Shown: piece by piece, positions 60,256-64,000 of the stretch
How the letters are laid out: each line of letters begins with the position of its first letter
Position numbering within the stretch: position 1 is the first letter of the stretch
DNA from: Bacteroidales bacterium
GTDB lineage: Bacteria; Bacteroidota; Bacteroidia; Bacteroidales; ML635J-15
Reading direction: 5' to 3'
Length of the DNA stretch: 64,000 nucleotides
Assembly: GCA_017620015.1 (NCBI GenBank)
Contig: JAFZRE010000032.1
Location: forward strand, 62,001-126,000
The notes under the pieces: generated by a model
What the model was told of the DNA's origin: nothing
The model's database searches: none
What the model saw: only the letters and a program-made list of their open reading frames with translations
Program-made: the position numbers and the translations under genes

Positions 60256-61023
60256 ATGGAAGAACGACTTATCCTAATATCCAACGATGATGGAATATCG
60301 TCTAAGGGGATTGATACGCTTATTCGGATAGCTCAGCCTTACGGCAAGGTTGTCGTTGTGGCTCCTGTTGGCGTGCAGTCGGGTAAGTCACATTCGGTAT
60401 CGCTCACACGACCAATACGTTTTGAGAAACAGTACGGTAGCGAAAGATTGGAAAAGTATATCCTTAATGGTACTCCTGTCGATTGCGTGAAAAGTGCGCT
60501 TACAAAGATTCTGCCGCGTAAGCCCGACTTGATGCTTTCGGGGATAAATCACGGATCCAATTCTGCAATTAGCGTAATATACTCTGGCACAATGGGTGCG
60601 GCAATCGAGGCTTCGTTCTATGGAATACCGTCTGTGGGACTTTCCATTGTCACCCACGATTTGGATGCCGACTTTTCTGTCGTTGAGAAAACAGCTCCTG
60701 CGCTTATCGAGAAAGTCCTTGAACATGGTATGCCAGAAATGGTTAGCCTAAATGTGAACTATCCTGTATGCAAACTTGAAGATTTCAAGGGATTTAAGGT
60801 TTGCTCGCAGACAAAGAGCTATTGGTACGAGGATTTTGAAGAGACTGTCGATAAGAATGGAAATCCGGCGTATTATCAGCGCGGACATCTGGTGAATGTT
60901 GAACCGGACAACGATAATTGCGACGAAAACGCGCTTGCCGAAAACTATGCTTCAATAGTGCCTATTAAGGTGGATTTTACTGATTATAAGATGATTGACG
61001 AACTTAAAAAATGGAATTTATAA
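60256..61023 (+). CDS. surE: 5'-nucleotidase SurE
   Basis: SurE is a divalent-metal phosphatase acting on nucleoside monophosphates and polyphosphate. The 255-residue protein has the metal motif ILISNDDGISSKG (Asn10, Asp11, Asp12), VVVAPVGVQSGKSHSVSL, NGTPVDCVK and LMLSGINHGSNSAI. Length is normal. It begins the unit surE, small membrane protein, lpxB; only 1 bp separates it from the next start. Confidence 0.96.
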   Translation: MEERLILISNDDGISSKGIDTLIRIAQPYGKVVVVAPVGVQSGKSHSVSLTRPIRFEKQYGSERLEKYILNGTPVDCVKSALTKILPRKPDLMLSGINHGSNSAISVIYSGTMGAAIEASFYGIPSVGLSIVTHDLDADFSVVEKTAPALIEKVLEHGMPEMVSLNVNYPVCKLEDFKGFKVCSQTKSYWYEDFEETVDKNGNPAYYQRGHLVNVEPDNDNCDENALAENYASIVPIKVDFTDYKMIDELKKWNL

Positions 61024-61024
61024 T

Positions 61025-61339
61025 ATGGAAGCAAGACCAAATATGATAAAGAGGTTCAACAAGCCTATATTCGGACTTTTAGTTGGAATTATTGTGCCGA
61101 TAATTGCTTTTTTCATCTATTTTCTGATTGAGCATTTTATGTACGGCTGGGGATTTGTTGACTTCATCAACAGGCTCATCGAGATAAAGTCGATTCTGCC
61201 GCCAAGTTTGTGTGTATTCGCCGACCTGATACCTTATTTTATATTTAAGAAGCTTGACTATTGGTATGCGGTTAAGGGACTTGTATATTCGCTGGTGGTT
61301 TACACGTTGATATTTGTTGTGCTTACATTTATGAAATGA
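61025..61339 (+). CDS. Small hydrophobic protein between surE and lpxB
   Basis: This 104-residue protein has three hydrophobic segments (about 15-40, 50-72 and 78-103) with a few charged residues between them. No named family is recognised. The ATG at 61025 is 1 bp past the surE stop, and its TGA stop overlaps the lpxB ATG (ATGA). Its position suggests an inner-membrane partner in lipid or envelope work, but this is inference from context. Confidence 0.72.
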   Translation: MEARPNMIKRFNKPIFGLLVGIIVPIIAFFIYFLIEHFMYGWGFVDFINRLIEIKSILPPSLCVFADLIPYFIFKKLDYWYAVKGLVYSLVVYTLIFVVLTFMK

Positions 61340-62469
61340 GATATTTTGTAATTGCTGGTGAAGCGTCGGGCGACCTGCATGGTGCCTACCTTGTAGAGCA
61401 GATACGAATGGCTGACAAGGATGCCGACATTGAAGGGTGGGGCGGCGACCTGATGAAAAGTCAGGGCGTTAGAATCCACAAGCATATCAGGGACTTGGCC
61501 TTTATGGGTTTTGTCGATGTAGCTAAAAATCTCTCCACGATATTTGCTAACATTAAGCTTGTAAAACAGCAAATTGTTGGCTATAAGCCCGATGCACTTC
61601 TGCTTGTCGATTATCCTGGATTCAATTTTCGTATTGCAAAATGGGCTAAGAAGCAGGGCTTCAAGGTTTTGTACTTCATATCGCCAAATGTGTGGGCGTG
61701 GAAGTCGAACCGTGTCTATAAGGTGCGCGACAATACCGACCGAATGTACACTATTCTGCCGTTCGAGAAGGCGTTTTATGCTAAGTATGGCATTGAGGTT
61801 GAGTACTTTGGTCATCCGTTGGTTGATGTTGTAGGTTCGTACAAGGCAAAGAACATTGACGATTTTCGCAAGGAGCATAATTTGCCCGACAAACCCATAA
61901 TTGCGACAATGGCAGGTAGCCGCCGTCAGGAAATAAGTCGGATGCTGCCTGTAATGCTTGAGGTTGCAAAAAGTTTTCCGCAGTATGAGTTCCTTATAAC
62001 AGGAGCTCCTGCGATTGACCGAAGTTTTTATGAGCAATTCCTTGTAAATAAGCCCGATAACGTGGAGCTTCTTTTCAACAGCACCTACGAAATCCTTTCT
62101 CATTCCGAGGCGGGACTTGTTACGTCGGGAACGGCAACTCTTGAGGCTGCTTTGTTTGGTGTGCCGCAGGTCGTGTGCTACAAGTCCGATGCGTTTTCGG
62201 TGTTCATTGCACGTCAGGTGTCGCGTTTTTCGGGCGTAAAGTACATTTCGCTGGTTAATTTAATTCTCGACAAGCCGAGTGTTCGCGAACTTATTCAAGA
62301 CGACCTAACCGTGCAAAATGCCACCGAGGAACTTGCAAATATTGTAAAGGGTGGTGCTAGGCGCAGTTCCATCGAGGCCGACTATGCCGAATTGTCTGGT
62401 AAGGTTGGCGAAAGGGGTGTTTACCGCAGGATTGCAGAGGATATGATACGGAGGATTGTTAGAAACTGA
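61336..62469 (+). CDS. lpxB: Lipid-A-disaccharide synthase
   Basis: LpxB joins UDP-2,3-diacylglucosamine and lipid X to form the lipid A disaccharide on the inner face of the cytoplasmic membrane. The 377-residue protein has IAGEASGDLHGA, the acceptor motif LLLVDYPGFN, ISPNVWAWKSNR, MAGSRRQEISR and SGTATLEAALFGVPQVVCY. Length is normal. It overlaps the preceding gene by 4 bp and may be translationally coupled. No lpx neighbours are in view. Confidence 0.96.
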   Translation: MRYFVIAGEASGDLHGAYLVEQIRMADKDADIEGWGGDLMKSQGVRIHKHIRDLAFMGFVDVAKNLSTIFANIKLVKQQIVGYKPDALLLVDYPGFNFRIAKWAKKQGFKVLYFISPNVWAWKSNRVYKVRDNTDRMYTILPFEKAFYAKYGIEVEYFGHPLVDVVGSYKAKNIDDFRKEHNLPDKPIIATMAGSRRQEISRMLPVMLEVAKSFPQYEFLITGAPAIDRSFYEQFLVNKPDNVELLFNSTYEILSHSEAGLVTSGTATLEAALFGVPQVVCYKSDAFSVFIARQVSRFSGVKYISLVNLILDKPSVRELIQDDLTVQNATEELANIVKGGARRSSIEADYAELSGKVGERGVYRRIAEDMIRRIVRN

Positions 62470-62536
62470 AAATTGCTTTGCGCGAGCAAAAGGTTGATGA
62501 TTGTAACAGCGCAATGCTTTATTCCCTCCCGAATCA

Positions 62537-62586
62537 GCAAAATAGAAACCGTCATTTCGGAAATGTGTGTTTCTGTTTGTAATAAA
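62537..62586 (+). repeat. 50-bp nested-palindrome repeat, copy 1
   Basis: The segment from GCAAAATAGAAACC to TTTGTAATAAA contains the exact palindrome CATTTC-G-GAAATG inside the outer arms AGAAAC/GTTTCT. It matches copy 2 at 41 of 50 positions. Confidence 0.85.
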
Positions 62587-62647
62587 TTGTTATTTAGGAT
62601 ATTATTGTGGATATGATGTGCGTTTATTTAAAAAAATGACAAAAATG

Positions 62648-62677
62648 TTTGCGTTTAATCGAAAAGTTGTATTTTTG
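62648..62677 (+). promoter_or_regulatory. Promoter of the terminal AAA ATPase gene
   Basis: TTTG (62648-62651), an 18-bp spacer and TATTTTTG (62670-62677) fit the consensus. The expected start near 62683 lies inside repeat copy 2. Confidence 0.68.
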
Positions 62678-62726
62678 CAAAATAGAAATATGTGTTTCGG
62701 AAATGTGTATTTCTATTTGTAATTAA
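62677..62726 (+). repeat. 50-bp nested-palindrome repeat, copy 2, in the ATPase leader
   Basis: It begins GCAAAATAGAAATATG and ends TTTGTAATTAA. ATAGAAATA pairs with TATTTCTAT (9 bp), enclosing TTTCGGAAA. It is exactly 140 bp after copy 1 and begins at the last base of the -7 box. Confidence 0.85.
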
Positions 62727-62743
62727 CTATAAAATATTGTGTT

Positions 62744-64000
62744 ATGAATTTTTATGACCGCGAACAAGAAACTGAAAAGCTAAGAAAAATAGCTTCTTCT
62801 TCAAACGAAAATGCACAAATGACCTTTGTGGTAGGGCGAAGACGAATCGGAAAAACAATGCTGTTGCTCAAGGCATTGCCGCAAGAGAATACGCTATACT
62901 TTTTTGTGGCGAGAAAATCCGAGGACTTGCTGTGTCAGGATTTCATTTTGGAAATACAGCGCAAACTGAATGTTCCGGTTTTGGGCAATGTGAGTAGGTT
63001 TGCCGATGTGTTTAATTTCCTGATGCAAGTTTCAGAATCAAGGCAGTTTAATCTTGTTATAGACGAATTTCAGGAATTTTACAATGTGAACAGTTCTGTT
63101 TATGGCGAAATGCAGCATTATTGGGATGTAAACAAGGAAAAAAGTAAGATAAACCTTGTCCTTTGTGGCTCGATAAATTCGCTGATGCACAAGATTTTCG
63201 AAAACAGCAAGGAACCGCTTTTTGGCAGGGCGACAGCAAAAATCACTGTTAAGCCGTTCAGAATAGATGTGATAAAGGACATACTCAAGGACCATAATCC
63301 GCAATATACTAATGAAGACCTGCTCGCCTTGTACCTTTTTACAGGTGGTGTTGCCAAATACATACAGTTACTGATTGATAACCACGCGACTACATTTGAA
63401 AAAATGGTTGACTTCATTATCTGCGAGGACTCCCGTTTCATCGATGAAGGAAAAAATATGCTGATTGAGGAGTTTGGAAAAGATTATGCTACATATTTTT
63501 CCATTTTGTCGTACATATCATCGGGCAAGAATACCCGTTCGGAAATTGAAGCCGAAATTGGTGGCGAAATCGGTGGGTATCTGACTAAACTGGAAAGGGA
63601 TTATGGGTTGATAGTCAAGGAACAACCAATACTTTCAAAAAGCACGACAAAGAATATGCGCTACGGTGTCGCCGACAACTTCCTGACATTTTGGTTCCGT
63701 TTTATCTACAAATACGGATACTACATTGAGTCGGCAAATTTCGATGATTTGAAGGACCTTGTAAAGCGCGACTACGCAACATTCAGCGGTTATATTCTCG
63801 AAAGGTATTTCCGCCAGCAACTGCGCGAAAGCCAGCAGTTTTCACGGATTGGCAGTTACTGGGACAGAAAAGGCACTCACGAAATGGACCTTATTGCAAT
63901 AGATGACAACAAGAAGCAAATTATGTTTGCCGAAGTCAAGCGCAACGAGGAGCATATTCGCTACAACACTCTTAAAGAAAAGGCCGAGTACTTTTTGTCG
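62744..64000 (+). CDS. AAA ATPase with C-terminal nuclease-like (DUF234-type) domain, 3' partial
   Basis: The frame is open from ATG 62744 to the right edge (419 codons). The protein has the P-loop GRRRIGKT (31-38) and a Walker B-like LVIDEFQEF (about 103-111), followed by a winged-helix-like middle (SEIEAEIGGEIGGYLTKL). The C-terminal part carries a PD-(D/E)xK pattern: EMDLIAI, then FAEVKRNEE near residue 405. This architecture (ATPase plus DUF234/nuclease-like domain) belongs to the archaeal-type ATPase group seen in many bacteria; its targets are uncertain. It has its own promoter with a hairpin leader. Confidence 0.85.
   Translation, partial: MNFYDREQETEKLRKIASSSNENAQMTFVVGRRRIGKTMLLLKALPQENTLYFFVARKSEDLLCQDFILEIQRKLNVPVLGNVSRFADVFNFLMQVSESRQFNLVIDEFQEFYNVNSSVYGEMQHYWDVNKEKSKINLVLCGSINSLMHKIFENSKEPLFGRATAKITVKPFRIDVIKDILKDHNPQYTNEDLLALYLFTGGVAKYIQLLIDNHATTFEKMVDFIICEDSRFIDEGKNMLIEEFGKDYATYFSILSYISSGKNTRSEIEAEIGGEIGGYLTKLERDYGLIVKEQPILSKSTTKNMRYGVADNFLTFWFRFIYKYGYYIESANFDDLKDLVKRDYATFSGYILERYFRQQLRESQQFSRIGSYWDRKGTHEMDLIAIDDNKKQIMFAEVKRNEEHIRYNTLKEKAEYFLS

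Noticed and set aside
61300..62103. Minus-strand frame of 267 codons opposite lpxB
   Set aside because: It has no recognised domain or ribosome site, and it lies entirely within clearly coding surE-lpxB sequence.

Overview
The window looks like chromosomal DNA of an anaerobic member of the Bacteroidetes, most likely order Bacteroidales. Four lines of evidence point there. (1) Type IX secretion hallmarks: a PorP/SprF protein, one type B (CHU_C-like) cargo and three proteins with type A C-terminal sorting domains. (2) Bacteroidetes-type promoters (TAnnTTTG at -7, sometimes TTG or TTTG about 19 bp upstream) in front of most genes. (3) Bacteroides-like tryptophanase, CCC-motif, DUF2752 and TamB-like proteins. 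(4) Anaerobic enzymes: NrdD/NrdG, the [FeFe]-hydrogenase maturase HydE, and tryptophanase. Type IX secretion together with strict-anaerobe enzymes suggests a gut, rumen or sediment Bacteroidales; the species cannot be named from sequence alone. I see no phage, insertion sequence, CRISPR array or plasmid gene. The region is ordinary chromosome with unusually repeat-rich gaps.

Layout. 1-4.2 kb: PorP/SprF-like protein (5' cut off) and its large secreted neighbour. 4.2-7.2 kb (-): uvrA followed by an atypical acyl carrier protein. 7.5-13 kb: DegP-type protease, two paralogous small lipoproteins, and a secreted M14 carboxypeptidase. 13-24.6 kb: YitT-like and GT-C-like membrane proteins, an aminotransferase with a DUF1573 protein, a GH73/LysM glucosaminidase, an LPP20-like lipoprotein, hydE, lgt-patB, and two translationally coupled unknowns. 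24.6-26.3 kb: tryptophanase with a long leader. 26.3-31.8 kb (-): PPIase lipoprotein, M16 peptidase, secreted nuclease/phosphatase and a YkgJ-type protein. 31.9-41 kb (+): lipoprotein, T9SS cargo, tRNA-Ala(GGC), HD protein, Fe-alcohol dehydrogenase, MBL lipoprotein, fRMsr, DUF2752, CCC-motif protein, LuxC-like reductase, pRiA4b-like protein, miaA and a thioredoxin lipoprotein. 41-48.5 kb (-): nrdD-nrdG and a giant TamB-like protein. 48.6-54.3 kb: tsaD, tandem DUF1573 genes, tRNA-Pro(GGG), an S66 peptidase, a coiled-coil secreted protein and purQ. 54.3-59.9 kb (-): wzt-wzm-radA, a lipoprotein, and panC-panD-rfaE2. 60.3-64 kb (+): surE, a small membrane protein, lpxB, and an AAA ATPase cut by the window end.

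The genes fall into a few themes. Envelope construction and export is served by lgt, lpxB, rfaE2, TamB, Wzm/Wzt, DegP, GH73 and the T9SS cargo. Anaerobic metabolism is served by hydE, nrdDG, tnaA and the Fe-ADH. DNA, RNA and cofactor housekeeping is served by uvrA, radA, miaA, tsaD, panC/panD and purQ.

The points most worth a second look lie outside the large genes. They are a possible attenuator with a 24-codon leader ORF ahead of tnaA; a 13-codon mini-ORF with a strong Shine-Dalgarno, in frame with nrdD but separated from it by two TAG codons; a 50-bp nested-palindrome repeat pair at the promoter of the terminal ATPase; a family of short GGC-N3/4-GCC palindromic repeats plus a 10-bp tandem array; and two genes whose promoters sit so close to the ATG that the mRNA should be nearly leaderless.
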